Of a stretch of 64,000 nt of DNA, positions 8,879 to 17,831 are shown piece after piece. Made by a program: the position numbers and the translations under genes. Within the stretch, counting starts at the first letter, position 1. Each line of letters starts with the position of its first letter. Source of the stretch: CAYMZZ01 sp046297935 (GTDB lineage: Bacteria > Bacteroidota > Bacteroidia > Chitinophagales > Chitinophagaceae); contig JBKBHA010000015.1 of the NCBI GenBank assembly GCA_046297935.1, positions 1 through 64,000 of the forward strand, written 5' to 3'. The notes beneath the pieces were generated by a model. The model ran no database searches. It worked only from the letters and a program-made list of their open reading frames with translations, and was not told the DNA's origin.

Positions 8879-8886
8879 TATTTTTG
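8879..8886 (+). promoter_or_regulatory. Possible -7 promoter element of pfkA
   Basis: TATTTTTG matches the Bacteroidota -7 consensus TAnnTTTG and lies 78 bases before the pfkA start. No TTTG is present at the usual -33 distance, so support is partial. Confidence 0.35.
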
Positions 8887-8964
8887 AGCCGCTGAAGGGA
8901 ACCCGGTTCCCCTGCCTGCCATATAACGAATCATATTCTTAAAAACCAGTTATTTATACTATTA

Positions 8965-9948
8965 ATGGGAAAGAAAGTCTCAAAGATTGGCGTATTGACA
9001 TCGGGAGGTGATGCTCCGGGAATGAATGCAGCGATTCGCGCTGTAGTTCGGACAGCCACCTACCACGGCATCGAAGTATATGGCATAATGCGGGGTTATC
9101 AGGGCATGATCGACGAGGACATCGTAAAGATGGATTCAAAGTCGGTTGCTAATATCATCCAGCGTGGCGGTACTATTTTGAAGACTGCTCGTTGCAAAGA
9201 GTTTTATGAAGAGGCCGGACGCAGGAAAGCCTATGCCAACCTGAAGAAGCATGGTATTAACGGACTGGTGATCATTGGCGGCGACGGTTCCTTTCGCGGA
9301 GCCGTTAAGCTGAGCCAGGAATGTGATATTCCCTGTGTAGGTTTGGCAGGAACCATTGACAAAGACATTCATGGTACAGATTTTACCATTGGTTTTGATA
9401 CAGCCGTCAATACGGCAGTACGCGCCATCGACAAGATACGCGATACAATGGATGCTCACGACCGGATTTTTATAATCGAAGTAATGGGTCGGGACGCAGG
9501 CTATATTGCCCTGCATAGCGGTATTGCAACAGGTGCTGAAAACATCCTGATTCCCGAACAAAAGACCGACATCAACCAGATCATAGCCTCACTGAAAGAA
9601 AAAGAGCGTCGTAAAAAACTCGTTAACCTGATTGTAGTAGCCGAGGGTGATGAGTTTGGCGGTGCCAACGAAGTACAGAAAGCCTTACAGGCCAACCTGC
9701 CCAATGCAGAGATCAGGGTGGCCATACTGGGACATATTCAGCGTGGGGGCTCTCCTACCTGCATCGACCGGCTTATTGCCAGCCGCATGGGATACCATGC
9801 GGTAGAATGCCTGATGGAAGGCAAACACAATGTGTTTGTAGGCATTCAAAACAACAAGATGCATTATATCCCCCTGGAAAAAGCCGTCAAAAACAAAGGC
9901 CATATCAGCGATGAGTGGATGAAGATCGTAAAGATTCTCGCGTCCTGA
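8965..9948 (+). CDS. pfkA: ATP-dependent 6-phosphofructokinase
   Basis: 327 residues, the size of bacterial group I PfkA. Converts fructose 6-phosphate to fructose 1,6-bisphosphate. Visible sites: SGGDAPGMN (ATP loop), GGDGSFRGA where Gly rather than Asp marks an ATP- and not PPi-dependent enzyme, GTIDKD with the catalytic Asp, MGRDAGYIAL, and LGHIQRGGSPT with substrate-binding Arg. The usual TIDND reads TIDKD here; the two Asp are kept. Followed 59 bases later by pyruvate kinase on the same strand, so two key glycolytic control enzymes are side by side. Confidence 0.96.
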   Translation: MGKKVSKIGVLTSGGDAPGMNAAIRAVVRTATYHGIEVYGIMRGYQGMIDEDIVKMDSKSVANIIQRGGTILKTARCKEFYEEAGRRKAYANLKKHGINGLVIIGGDGSFRGAVKLSQECDIPCVGLAGTIDKDIHGTDFTIGFDTAVNTAVRAIDKIRDTMDAHDRIFIIEVMGRDAGYIALHSGIATGAENILIPEQKTDINQIIASLKEKERRKKLVNLIVVAEGDEFGGANEVQKALQANLPNAEIRVAILGHIQRGGSPTCIDRLIASRMGYHAVECLMEGKHNVFVGIQNNKMHYIPLEKAVKNKGHISDEWMKIVKILAS

Positions 9949-10007
9949 TGTTATAAACAACAAGCTGCTCCAGATCCATTATTCAGACCACATTATAACA
10001 ACGAAAC

Positions 10008-11501
10008 ATGTCGACCAAAGCTCAAAAATATTTTCACACCGAAATGGACCGCACTGCTGGTCTGGCACACACTTTTCACAAAACAAAGATTGTGGCAACA
10101 GTAGGGCCGGCCTGCGATACCTACGAAAAGCTGTTGGAACTGGTAAAAGCCGGTGTGAATGTATTCCGTCTCAACTTTTCCCATGGTTCGCATGAAAACA
10201 AGGCAGAGATCATCAGCCATATCCGTAAAATAAATAAAACAGAGCCCTATAATATCTCTATCCTGGGCGATTTGCAGGGGCCCAAACTGCGAGTGGGTGA
10301 AATTGAAAATGGTTCGTTGAAAATTGACGCTGGTGATATCCTGACCTTCACTTCGCGTGAGAAAGTGGTGGGAACCAAAGAAAAAATCTATATCTCTTAT
10401 CCTGACCTTCACCGCGACGTGAAGCCCGGTGAAAAAATTATGATCGATGATGGCAAGTTGGAAGTAGTAGTAGTAGAAATTACTGCGGCCGGCGATGTGA
10501 AAGTGCGAGTAACTTATGGAGGCCTCCTGTTGCCAAAAAAGGGTGTGAACTTGCCAGATACGGCTATTTCGCTTCCTGCCATGACTGAAAAAGATATTGA
10601 AGATTTCAATTTCATTATTGATCAGGAATTGGATTGGGTGGCGTTGTCATTTGTAAGAAAAGCGGAAGATATTATTGACCTCAAGCGACGCGTGGCCGAA
10701 AAAGGAAGTTCAATCAAGGTAATGGCTAAGATTGAAATGCCCTCGGCCCTTGTTGATCTACGTAATATTATAGTGGAATCGGATGCGGTGATGGTGGCAA
10801 GAGGTGACCTCGGGGTAGAACTGCCCGTTGAGAAAGTGCCGATGGCGCAGCGCGATATTATCCGCAAGTGTATTCACCGGGGTAAACCTGTGGTGGTGGC
10901 TACGCAAATGATGGAGAGTATGATGGACCGTGTGAAGCCTAACCGGAGTGAGATTACAGATGTGGCTAATGCTGTGCTGGAAGGTGCCGACGCGGTAATG
11001 CTGAGCGGTGAAACAGCTATGGGCATGCACCCTACGCTGGTGGTGGAAACCATGCGCAAAATCATTCTCGAAGTGGAACGTACCGAATATCGTTACGACC
11101 GGGAAGAAGACCTGAAAGCGATTGCACACTCTCCATCGTTCCTGAGCGATGCGATCTGTTATAACGCCTGTAAAATTGCGAGCGATATTACGGCGAATGC
11201 GTTGGTGGGCATGACACAAAGCGGATATACTGCCTTTATGCTAAGCAGCTACCGTCCTAAATCACCGCTCTATATCTTTACCAAGAAGCGTTCCCTGGTT
11301 AATCAATTGAGCTTAAGTTGGGGGGTACGTGCCTTTTTCTACGACGAAGAAGAAAGTCTTGACGATATTATTTACGATCAAATTACGATTCTCAAAGAAA
11401 GAGGATTCGTAAAACCCGGTGACACGATTGTCAATACAGGAAGCACGCCTATTCACCTGCACCTGCCCACGAATGTGTTGAAGATTACCAAGATCGAATA
11501 A
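10008..11501 (+). CDS. pyk: Pyruvate kinase
   Basis: 497 residues. Transfers phosphate from phosphoenolpyruvate to ADP. Motifs: TKIVATVGPA at the barrel start, FRLNFSHG, VMAKIEMPSAL with the catalytic Lys, MVARGDLGVELP (metal-binding region), and KPVVVATQMMESM; the C-terminal allosteric domain is complete. A 22-residue lead (about 1-22) precedes the usual first strand. Same strand as pfkA. A shared hairpin lies between this gene and the convergent DUF1080 gene. Confidence 0.96.
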   Translation: MSTKAQKYFHTEMDRTAGLAHTFHKTKIVATVGPACDTYEKLLELVKAGVNVFRLNFSHGSHENKAEIISHIRKINKTEPYNISILGDLQGPKLRVGEIENGSLKIDAGDILTFTSREKVVGTKEKIYISYPDLHRDVKPGEKIMIDDGKLEVVVVEITAAGDVKVRVTYGGLLLPKKGVNLPDTAISLPAMTEKDIEDFNFIIDQELDWVALSFVRKAEDIIDLKRRVAEKGSSIKVMAKIEMPSALVDLRNIIVESDAVMVARGDLGVELPVEKVPMAQRDIIRKCIHRGKPVVVATQMMESMMDRVKPNRSEITDVANAVLEGADAVMLSGETAMGMHPTLVVETMRKIILEVERTEYRYDREEDLKAIAHSPSFLSDAICYNACKIASDITANALVGMTQSGYTAFMLSSYRPKSPLYIFTKKRSLVNQLSLSWGVRAFFYDEEESLDDIIYDQITILKERGFVKPGDTIVNTGSTPIHLHLPTNVLKITKIE

Positions 11502-11530
11502 GAAAAAAGCCAGACGGTTACCGTCTGGCT
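11502..11530 (-). terminator. Rho-independent terminator between convergent genes
   Basis: Ten-bp perfect stem (11508-11517 with 11521-11530, AGCCAGACGG/CCGTCTGGCT) and a 3-base loop. The A-run at 11502-11508 gives a T-run on the minus strand, so it best serves the leftward DUF1080 gene; read rightwards, the hairpin sits just behind pyk but lacks a T-run. Confidence 0.85.
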
Positions 11531-11556
11531 CAAGATTAAAATTCCCAAGTGAACGT

Positions 11557-12318
11557 CTAAAGTTTTCTGATCTTGATATTACGGAACCACACATTGTCGC
11601 CGTGATCCTGCAGACCTATGTGTCCCTTCTTATAAGTTCCAAAATCTTTCATGTCTTTAAACTTGCTTCCCGCAACGAGGGCTTTCCATGCATCGTCCCA
11701 AAGTGTTGTGCTCACCACATTTTCGCCATTCAGCAAAAGATCCAGTTTGCCGTTCTCTGATTTAATTTCCACCTGGTTCCATTCCAATGCAGGCTTCACA
11801 GTTTCTTTCGAACAGGAGATCAGGTCATAAAGATCGCCGGCGCGGTGCTTGATGATTTTTGCGTCGCCATGCCGTTCGTTATCGAGTACCTGCATTTCCG
11901 GGCCAGTTTCCCAGGGCCAGCGATACTTGGTACTGTCTTCGTGTACAAATAATATGATACCGCTATTACCGGCTGTATCCACCTTCCACTCAAGCTTCAA
12001 GTGAAAATTATCATACTCTTCATCAGTAACAATGTCGCCACCACCTTTGATCTGCCAGTTCTCTTTGTTCGATGCATCCAGATGGATGCTGTTATCGGCC
12101 ACTTTCCAGGCTTCTCCGGCAGGTTGACCACCGTATTTGTGCCAGCCAGCCATCGTTTTACCGTCGAACAGCAATTGCCATCCCTCTTTTATTTCTGCAT
12201 CGGTCAGTGTGTTATCGGCTGCCTGCTCAACGGGTTGAGGTGTTTCGGCAGGCGCATTTTCGTTGTTACAGGAAACAACGGCCAATGCAAGGGCAGCAAT
12301 CAGCGTTTGCTTAATCAT
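11557..12318 (-). CDS. DUF1080 lipoprotein, 3-keto-disaccharide/3-keto-glycoside hydrolase family
   Basis: 253 residues. Lipobox AVVSC at residue 17 predicts a lipid-anchored periplasmic or surface protein. The body is a concanavalin-like DUF1080 domain: GWQLLFDGKTMAGWHKYGG near the start, GNSGIILFV, GPEMQVLDN, WNQVEI and GHIGLQDHGD..WFRNIKIR at the end, the standard order. Members of this family cleave glycosidic bonds of sugars already oxidised at C3. It sits 12 bases behind a cytochrome c gene and near the GMC dehydrogenases, which fits cleavage of 3-keto sugars made by them. Exact substrate unknown. Confidence 0.88.
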   Translation of the reverse strand: MIKQTLIAALALAVVSCNNENAPAETPQPVEQAADNTLTDAEIKEGWQLLFDGKTMAGWHKYGGQPAGEAWKVADNSIHLDASNKENWQIKGGGDIVTDEEYDNFHLKLEWKVDTAGNSGIILFVHEDSTKYRWPWETGPEMQVLDNERHGDAKIIKHRAGDLYDLISCSKETVKPALEWNQVEIKSENGKLDLLLNGENVVSTTLWDDAWKALVAGSKFKDMKDFGTYKKGHIGLQDHGDNVWFRNIKIRKL

Positions 12319-12330
12319 GCTTGTGTTCGT

Positions 12331-12726
12331 TTATTTTTTAAGTAAGAGAATGTATTTTACCATCGCTTCCGCATCTTCCTGGCTCAGGTTGGGATGGGCC
12401 AACATCGGAACAGAGCCCCATACGCCACTTCCACCTTTAATTATTTTTTCAGCAAGTTGCGGTATAATCGCTGGTGCCTGGTCGGCGTATTTCTCAGCCA
12501 CCTGCCGGTAAGACGGGCCGTTGATCGCTTCATCTATCTTGTGGCAGGTCAGGCAATCACTCTGTCCAATCAGGGCCAGACCTTTTTTATAGTCAGGATT
12601 ATCGGAAAGCGACTCAGTTTTGGGCGCCTCTGGTTTGGCAGCATCTTCGGCTGGCTTAGATGAGTCACCGTTGTTGCAGGCAACAATAAGGGCAATCACA
12701 GCGGCAGTAGCAAATATCTTCTTCAT
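12331..12726 (-). CDS. Small c-type cytochrome lipoprotein
   Basis: 131 residues. Lipobox LIVAC at residue 17, then a Pro/Glu/Ala-rich linker (about 20-40) and one haem-c domain: CLTCH (Cys58, Cys61, His62) and the axial Met108 in VPMLAHP. Size and arrangement resemble cytochromes c551/c552. A likely role is electron acceptor for the FAD-dependent GMC dehydrogenases coded on the opposite strand of the cluster, as in known three-part sugar dehydrogenases; this is inferred from neighbourhood. Confidence 0.88.
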   Translation of the reverse strand: MKKIFATAAVIALIVACNNGDSSKPAEDAAKPEAPKTESLSDNPDYKKGLALIGQSDCLTCHKIDEAINGPSYRQVAEKYADQAPAIIPQLAEKIIKGGSGVWGSVPMLAHPNLSQEDAEAMVKYILLLKK

Positions 12727-12765
12727 ATTATTACGTTGATTGTTTCGTCAAATTTCAGTAAAATT

Positions 12766-13821
12766 TCAACTCAAGCCCAACAATGACCGAATAAATTGTG
12801 GATCGGTTTCCCGGCCGGCAAAGTCATCGAAGGCTTTTTCGGTAACACGAATTATATGATCCCGGATAAAAGCCGATCCTTCACGTGCTCCGTCTTCAGG
12901 GTGCTTGATGCAGCACTCCCACTCCATTACCGCCCAGCCCTGGTAACCATATTCAGTCAGTTTGCTGAAAATTGTTTTGAAATCCACCTGCCCATCGCCT
13001 GGTGAACGATAGCGGCCAGCTCTCTTCAACCAGCTTTGATACCCACCAAATGTACCCTGCTTACCCGATTTATTGAACTCGGCATCTTTTACGTGAAAAG
13101 CTTTTATACGGTCATGATAAAAGTCGATGTATTGTATATAGTCGAGCTGCTGCAACACAAAATGGGAGGGATCGTATAACAGACAGGCACGCGGATGCTG
13201 GTTAACTTCTTCCAGAAACATTTCATAGGTCACACCGTCAAACAAATCTTCTCCGGGATGGATTTCATAACATACATCCACGCCACATTCGTCAAAATAA
13301 TTCAGTATCGGCGTCCAGCGGCGACCCAGTTCCCTGAAGCCTTCCTCTACCAGTCCCGCCGGTCGCTGAGGCCAGGGATGAAATGTATGCCAGAGTAGCG
13401 CGCCACTAAATGTGGGGTGCGCCGTCAATCCCATGTTCTGCGATGCCTTAGCTCCGTATTTTAATTGTTGAACCGCCCATTCGGTGCGGGCTTTTGGGTT
13501 TTTCTTTAAATGATCAGGAGCAAAATTGTCAAACAGATCGTCGTATGCCGGGTGCACCGCTACCAACTGGCCCTGAAGATGGGTTGACAGTTCGCTAATT
13601 TCAAGTCCGTATTCCGCGATCGTACCTTTCAACTCGTCTGCGTATGTCTTGCTTTCCGCTGCCTTCTGCAGGTCAATACAGCGTGCATCCCAGGTGGGAA
13701 TCTGAACCGCTTTAAATCCTAATGACTGCGCCCACTGGCAAATCGTTCGCAGATTGTTAAACGGTGGCTGGTCGCCCATAAACTGCGCCAAAAAAATCCC
13801 GGGTCCTTTAATCGTGTTCAT
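12766..13821 (-). CDS. Sugar phosphate isomerase/epimerase family (TIM barrel)
   Basis: 351 residues, AP-endonuclease-2/xylose-isomerase-like TIM barrel without signal peptide, so cytoplasmic. Metal-ligand candidates are Glu in CYEIHPGED, Asp-His in YDPSHF, HVKDAEF and the Glu of VMEWECC near the C-terminus. The N-terminal half has a long loop after STHLQGQL. Probably isomerises or epimerises a sugar or keto-sugar within the cluster; the reaction cannot be read from sequence. It lies 39 bases upstream of the cytochrome gene and 116 bases downstream of the Gfo/Idh gene. Confidence 0.82.
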   Translation of the reverse strand: MNTIKGPGIFLAQFMGDQPPFNNLRTICQWAQSLGFKAVQIPTWDARCIDLQKAAESKTYADELKGTIAEYGLEISELSTHLQGQLVAVHPAYDDLFDNFAPDHLKKNPKARTEWAVQQLKYGAKASQNMGLTAHPTFSGALLWHTFHPWPQRPAGLVEEGFRELGRRWTPILNYFDECGVDVCYEIHPGEDLFDGVTYEMFLEEVNQHPRACLLYDPSHFVLQQLDYIQYIDFYHDRIKAFHVKDAEFNKSGKQGTFGGYQSWLKRAGRYRSPGDGQVDFKTIFSKLTEYGYQGWAVMEWECCIKHPEDGAREGSAFIRDHIIRVTEKAFDDFAGRETDPQFIRSLLGLS

Positions 13822-13869
13822 GTATAAAAAAATAGATTTAAAAAGTATAAGTTACAAAGTGATGTTCAT

Positions 13870-13933
13870 GCATTCGCACACCTGCACATTTGTACACCTG
13901 CCTGCCGGCAGGCAGGCTTGCACATTTGCACAT
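13870..13933. repeat. Palindromic repeat with CACATTTGCACA flanks
   Basis: A perfect 20-bp palindrome, CCTGCCTGCCGGCAGGCAGG (13897-13916), sits between near-identical words: CACCTGCACATTTGTACA on the left and CTTGCACATTTGCACA on the right. It fills the gap between two leftward genes of the cluster. A degraded relative occurs at 42161-42179. Confidence 0.8.
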
Positions 13934-13937
13934 TAAC

Positions 13938-15107
13938 TCAGATTTTCGTCCACTTAAGTTCACTCGCCGAACTCTCCAGCACTTTCACTACAAACTCCAT
14001 TCCTCGCAGTCCGTCGTCCACACCTGGAAAATCGAGCCATTCAGGTTTTGCTTCAGTGCCGCTCATTTGCGCCTTCACGCAAAGTGCAAAATTGCGGTAC
14101 AGGTTGGCAAAAGCTTCCAGATATCCTTCGGGATGACCTGGTGGCACACGCGTGTTATGGCTTGCAAAGCTGCTAAGGTAAGGATTGCCGGCCCGGTATA
14201 TTTCTGCCGGTTTGTCGAGCCAGCGAACGAGCAGCGTATTTGGATCTTCCTGCTTCCATTCCACTCCCCCCAATTCACCATACACGCGAACTTTGGTATT
14301 ATTCTCTTCCCCAGCCGCAATCTGTGTTGCATACATGAATCCACTTGCACCGTTTTCAAAGCGAAGCAATACGGCGCCGTCATCATCAAGTTTGCGACCA
14401 TCTACCACTGTCCGAACATCGGCGCAAATATGTGATACACGCTCTCCACTTACATATTCAGCCAGATTAAAAGCGTGAGTACCGATATCGCCCATAGCAC
14501 CAGCCATTCCGCTCTGAGCAGGGTCCGTACGCCAGGAAGCCTGTTTGAAGGATCGCGTATCGGCACTGGCACCCTCCAGGAAACGACTTAGCCAACCTTG
14601 CGGATAATCTACATACACTTTACGCACTTTGCCGATTTTGCCACTACGCACAAAGTTGCGTGCTTCTTTCACCATCGGATAACCGGTGTATGTATGCGTG
14701 AGGCAAAACTGAAGTTTGCTTTTTTTAGCAATTTCAGATAGTTTTTTAGCCTCTTCCAAATCAAAGGCCAGTGGCTTGTCAAGTATGACATGAAAACCAT
14801 GTTCCAACGCCAGCTTTGCAGGTTCAAAGTGAACATGATTCGGGGTTACAATACTCACGATGTCCATTCGTTCATTTGGCGGCAATTCTGCTTCGGTACG
14901 GATCATTTCCCTGTATGATCCATATACCCGCTTATCTGGCAGATACAATTCTCTACCCGTGATTTTCGATTTCTCAGGATCACTGCTAAATGCACCACAA
15001 ACCAATTCTATTTCTCCATCGATGGCAGCAGCAATCCGATGAACAGCACCAATGAATGCGCCCGGCCCTCCACCAATCATTCCCATTCTTAATTTCCGAT
15101 TAACCAT
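13938..15107 (-). CDS. Gfo/Idh/MocA family oxidoreductase
   Basis: 389 residues. N-terminal Rossmann domain with GMIGGGPGAFIGAVHR (about 6-21), SIVTPNHVHFEPA, then DKPLAF with the catalytic Lys of the family (EKP/DKP motif), and a C-terminal Gfo/Idh/MocA sheet domain with GDIGTHAFNLAEY containing the conserved Asp/His. NAD(P)-dependent oxidation or reduction of a sugar or inositol-like compound in the cytoplasm. ATG 15107 preferred to a TTG 9 bases upstream. It is the first gene of the leftward half of the 3-keto-sugar cluster, back to back with the permease genes. Confidence 0.9.
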   Translation of the reverse strand: MVNRKLRMGMIGGGPGAFIGAVHRIAAAIDGEIELVCGAFSSDPEKSKITGRELYLPDKRVYGSYREMIRTEAELPPNERMDIVSIVTPNHVHFEPAKLALEHGFHVILDKPLAFDLEEAKKLSEIAKKSKLQFCLTHTYTGYPMVKEARNFVRSGKIGKVRKVYVDYPQGWLSRFLEGASADTRSFKQASWRTDPAQSGMAGAMGDIGTHAFNLAEYVSGERVSHICADVRTVVDGRKLDDDGAVLLRFENGASGFMYATQIAAGEENNTKVRVYGELGGVEWKQEDPNTLLVRWLDKPAEIYRAGNPYLSSFASHNTRVPPGHPEGYLEAFANLYRNFALCVKAQMSGTEAKPEWLDFPGVDDGLRGMEFVVKVLESSASELKWTKI

Positions 15108-15235
15108 ATCAAACAATTGTTAGCGTAGTTGTGAATAAATTCCGGAGCCTCAAAATAAATATGGTTCTAAAAATAGTACATTTAGGCTTTCCCATTTCAA
15201 AGGAACACGTTCAAAAAAATAAAACCACTAACGGT

Positions 15236-16528
15236 ATGCAAGTCAACATCCAACGCAATCAGCTTTTTGTAGCAAGCTGTCTAGCCCTGTTGGTTACATC
15301 TCTTTCATTTGGTATTCGCGCCGGATTGCTCGATACCTGGAAATTCGAATTCGCACTTACACAGGAAGATGCCAGTATCATTACCAGCACGGCCTTCTGG
15401 GGATTCCCGCTGGCAGTGATAATTGGTGGCTTTCTGGTGGATATCATCGGAATGAAAAAGTTATTGGTGCTGGCGTTTTTTCTGCACCTCGCGGGAATTC
15501 TGCTTACGATTTTTGCAAATGGCTTCACCGCTTTATTCATTTCCACTTTGTTCATTGGTATGGGAAATGGCACAGTAGAAGCTGCCTGTAATCCATTGGT
15601 AACAGCCCTGTACCCTGAAAAGAAAACGACGAAACTGAACCACTTCCATCTCTGGTTCCCGGGCGGTATCGTAATTGGTACATTGGTAGTGTTCTTCCTT
15701 GGTCAGAAGATTGCCGATACGGCCTATCTTTCAAACTGGCAGATACTAGTGGGCCTGATGCTGATCCCGACATTGCTTTACGGGTTCCTATTTTTGAAAT
15801 TGAAATTTCCTGTTACCGAGCGCGTGGCTGCCGGGGTGTCCACTGGCGAAATGTACCGTTCACTGGGTAACCCCCTTTTCCTGTTCATGATTATACTCAT
15901 GTTTGGTACAGCCATTACCGAATTGTTTACCGGTCAGTGGATCGACGTGCTACTGAAAACAGTTACAGATAACGCTCTCTTGATCCTTACAATATCTACA
16001 GGCGTAATGGTCGTAGGCCGCGGATTGGCAGAGCCTATAGTACATCGATTTTCGGCCACAGGCGTCCTCCTGATTTCGGCAGTTCTGTCGGCCATCGGAC
16101 TTTATATACTTGGACATAGCGCCGGCTCCATGCTTTATGTTGGTGCGCTTGTATTTGGATTAGGTGTTTGTTATTTCTGGCCAACCATGCTGGGCTTTGT
16201 GGCCGAAAATCTTCCAAAAACAGGTGCCGTGGGTCTGAATTTGATGGGAGGAGCAGGTATGTTTGCTGTGGCCATATACATGCTGTTCATGGGCAATTTC
16301 TACGACAGCAAAGTAGTATCGAAATTGCCAGCCGGAGCGGACCTCGCTGCTTACAGTGGACCAACAGCTTCACCGGAAATGCAGGCGGCGCTGAATGAAG
16401 CTAAAACGGCCGCGGGTCCGGAAATCATCAATGCCACTCTGGTGATTCCGATCATACTGGCATTTGCGTTTACTTTTCTATTTGTGTATATGCGTAATCG
16501 CAAAATGCCCACCCTGCAAACAGCGTAA
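15236..16528 (+). CDS. MFS sugar permease
   Basis: 430 residues with about 12 predicted membrane spans and a major-facilitator fold (for example GFLVDIIGMKK after the second span). The N-terminus MQVNIQRNQLFVASCLALL leads directly into the first span, so ATG 15236 is chosen; an upstream GTG-started extension has no such character. A 50-residue soluble insert precedes the last span. Likely imports the sugar or keto-sugar of the cluster; the substrate cannot be told. First gene of the rightward half, 14 bases before the next permease. Confidence 0.85.
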   Translation: MQVNIQRNQLFVASCLALLVTSLSFGIRAGLLDTWKFEFALTQEDASIITSTAFWGFPLAVIIGGFLVDIIGMKKLLVLAFFLHLAGILLTIFANGFTALFISTLFIGMGNGTVEAACNPLVTALYPEKKTTKLNHFHLWFPGGIVIGTLVVFFLGQKIADTAYLSNWQILVGLMLIPTLLYGFLFLKLKFPVTERVAAGVSTGEMYRSLGNPLFLFMIILMFGTAITELFTGQWIDVLLKTVTDNALLILTISTGVMVVGRGLAEPIVHRFSATGVLLISAVLSAIGLYILGHSAGSMLYVGALVFGLGVCYFWPTMLGFVAENLPKTGAVGLNLMGGAGMFAVAIYMLFMGNFYDSKVVSKLPAGADLAAYSGPTASPEMQAALNEAKTAAGPEIINATLVIPIILAFAFTFLFVYMRNRKMPTLQTA

Positions 16529-16542
16529 TAAGAATCAGCTAT

Positions 16543-17781
16543 ATGCTATCACCACGAATACGTTTTCAGCTTTCGCTGATGATGTTCCTCGAGTTCTTCA
16601 TCTGGGGTGCCTGGTTTGTATCGCTGGGTACCTTCCTGTCGGCTGATCTGAAAGCAACCGGTGCTGAAAGTGCCAAAGTATTTTCAACTCAGTCCTGGGG
16701 AGCCATCATCGCTCCGTTTATTGTGGGACTGATTGCAGACCGTTATTTCAATGCAGAAAGGATATTGGCAGTGCTGCACCTGGCTGGTGCGGCGCTGCTG
16801 TATGGAATGTATCAGTCGGGAGCAGTACTCGAGTTTTACCTTTTCACGCTGGCTTACATGATACTATATATGCCCACCATTGCGTTGGCCAACTCTGTTG
16901 CTTTCAACCAACTCAAAAACCCCGACCAGCAGTTTTCGGGTATAAGAGTATTCGGAACATTAGGCTGGATTGTGGCGGGAGTTTTGATCAGCCTCGTATT
17001 CGGTTGGGATGCGGAAGCTTCGGTAGCCCAGGGACTATTACGAAACACTTTGTTGATGGCAGCTATCGCGTCTGCCCTCCTCGGCATTTTCAGTTTCACC
17101 CTGCCTGCTACACCTCCCAAAATTGGAAAAACTGAAAAGGTTAAGCTGACGGAAATTCTGGGTGTGAGTGCGCTAAAATTGCTAACCCGTCGCAATTACC
17201 TGATCTTCTTCATTGCTTCCATTTTGATTTGTATCCCCCTGGCATTTTACTATCAGCTGACACACGATTTTTTGACGAGCAAAGGGGTGCAGGATGTGAC
17301 GGCGCTGATGTCGATCGGCCAGGGCACCGAAGTATTATTCCTTTTGCTGCTACCGTACTTTTTTAAACGCTTTGGTTTTAAAGCAACCATTTTGGCAGGT
17401 ATGCTGGCCTGGACGGTCCGTTATCTCTGTTTCGCCTTTGGCGATGCGGGCAGTGGTTTCTTTTTACTAATCAGCGGTTTGGCCCTGCACGGCATTTGTT
17501 ATGATTTCTTTTTTGTGTCAGGCTATATTTATACCAATCAGCAGGCCGGCGAAAAATACAAGAGCGCCGCACAGGGACTGGTAACGCTGGCCACTTATGG
17601 ACTGGGAATGCTGATTGGTTTTGAAGTTGCCGGGGCGGTCAAAGACGCATTTCAATCCACAGCAAACGTTTTCGATTGGCAAAATATATGGCTAATCCCT
17701 TCAGGCATTGCTTTCGCAGTGTTCCTGTTCTTTATCTTGTTCTTTAAAAACGAATCAGATAAAGAAAAACAAAATACGTGA
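16543..17781 (+). CDS. Nucleoside:H+ symporter family MFS permease (NupG-like fold)
   Basis: 412 residues, about 12 spans. The start, LSLMMFLEFFIWGAWF, and the following SWGAIIAPFIVGLIADRYF are hallmarks of the Nuc_H_symport family. In Bacteroidota such proteins are often found in sugar operons rather than nucleoside operons, so the neighbourhood suggests a sugar or sugar derivative as substrate. ATG 16543 lies 14 bases after the previous stop; the pair is probably co-transcribed. Confidence 0.85.
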   Translation: MLSPRIRFQLSLMMFLEFFIWGAWFVSLGTFLSADLKATGAESAKVFSTQSWGAIIAPFIVGLIADRYFNAERILAVLHLAGAALLYGMYQSGAVLEFYLFTLAYMILYMPTIALANSVAFNQLKNPDQQFSGIRVFGTLGWIVAGVLISLVFGWDAEASVAQGLLRNTLLMAAIASALLGIFSFTLPATPPKIGKTEKVKLTEILGVSALKLLTRRNYLIFFIASILICIPLAFYYQLTHDFLTSKGVQDVTALMSIGQGTEVLFLLLLPYFFKRFGFKATILAGMLAWTVRYLCFAFGDAGSGFFLLISGLALHGICYDFFFVSGYIYTNQQAGEKYKSAAQGLVTLATYGLGMLIGFEVAGAVKDAFQSTANVFDWQNIWLIPSGIAFAVFLFFILFFKNESDKEKQNT

Positions 17782-17831
17782 GCGGAGCCGACAAATAGTG
17801 AAACCTTAGTAAATTGTAGAGCTTGTACATT

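Noticed and set aside
8965..9948. PPi-dependent phosphofructokinase
   Set aside because: GGDGS has Gly where PPi enzymes have Asp, and GTID has Gly where they have Lys.
14075..14401. Antisense open frames inside the Gfo/Idh gene and similar frames in other genes
   Set aside because: They lie wholly within well-supported genes, show no domain or signal and have the composition of shadow frames.
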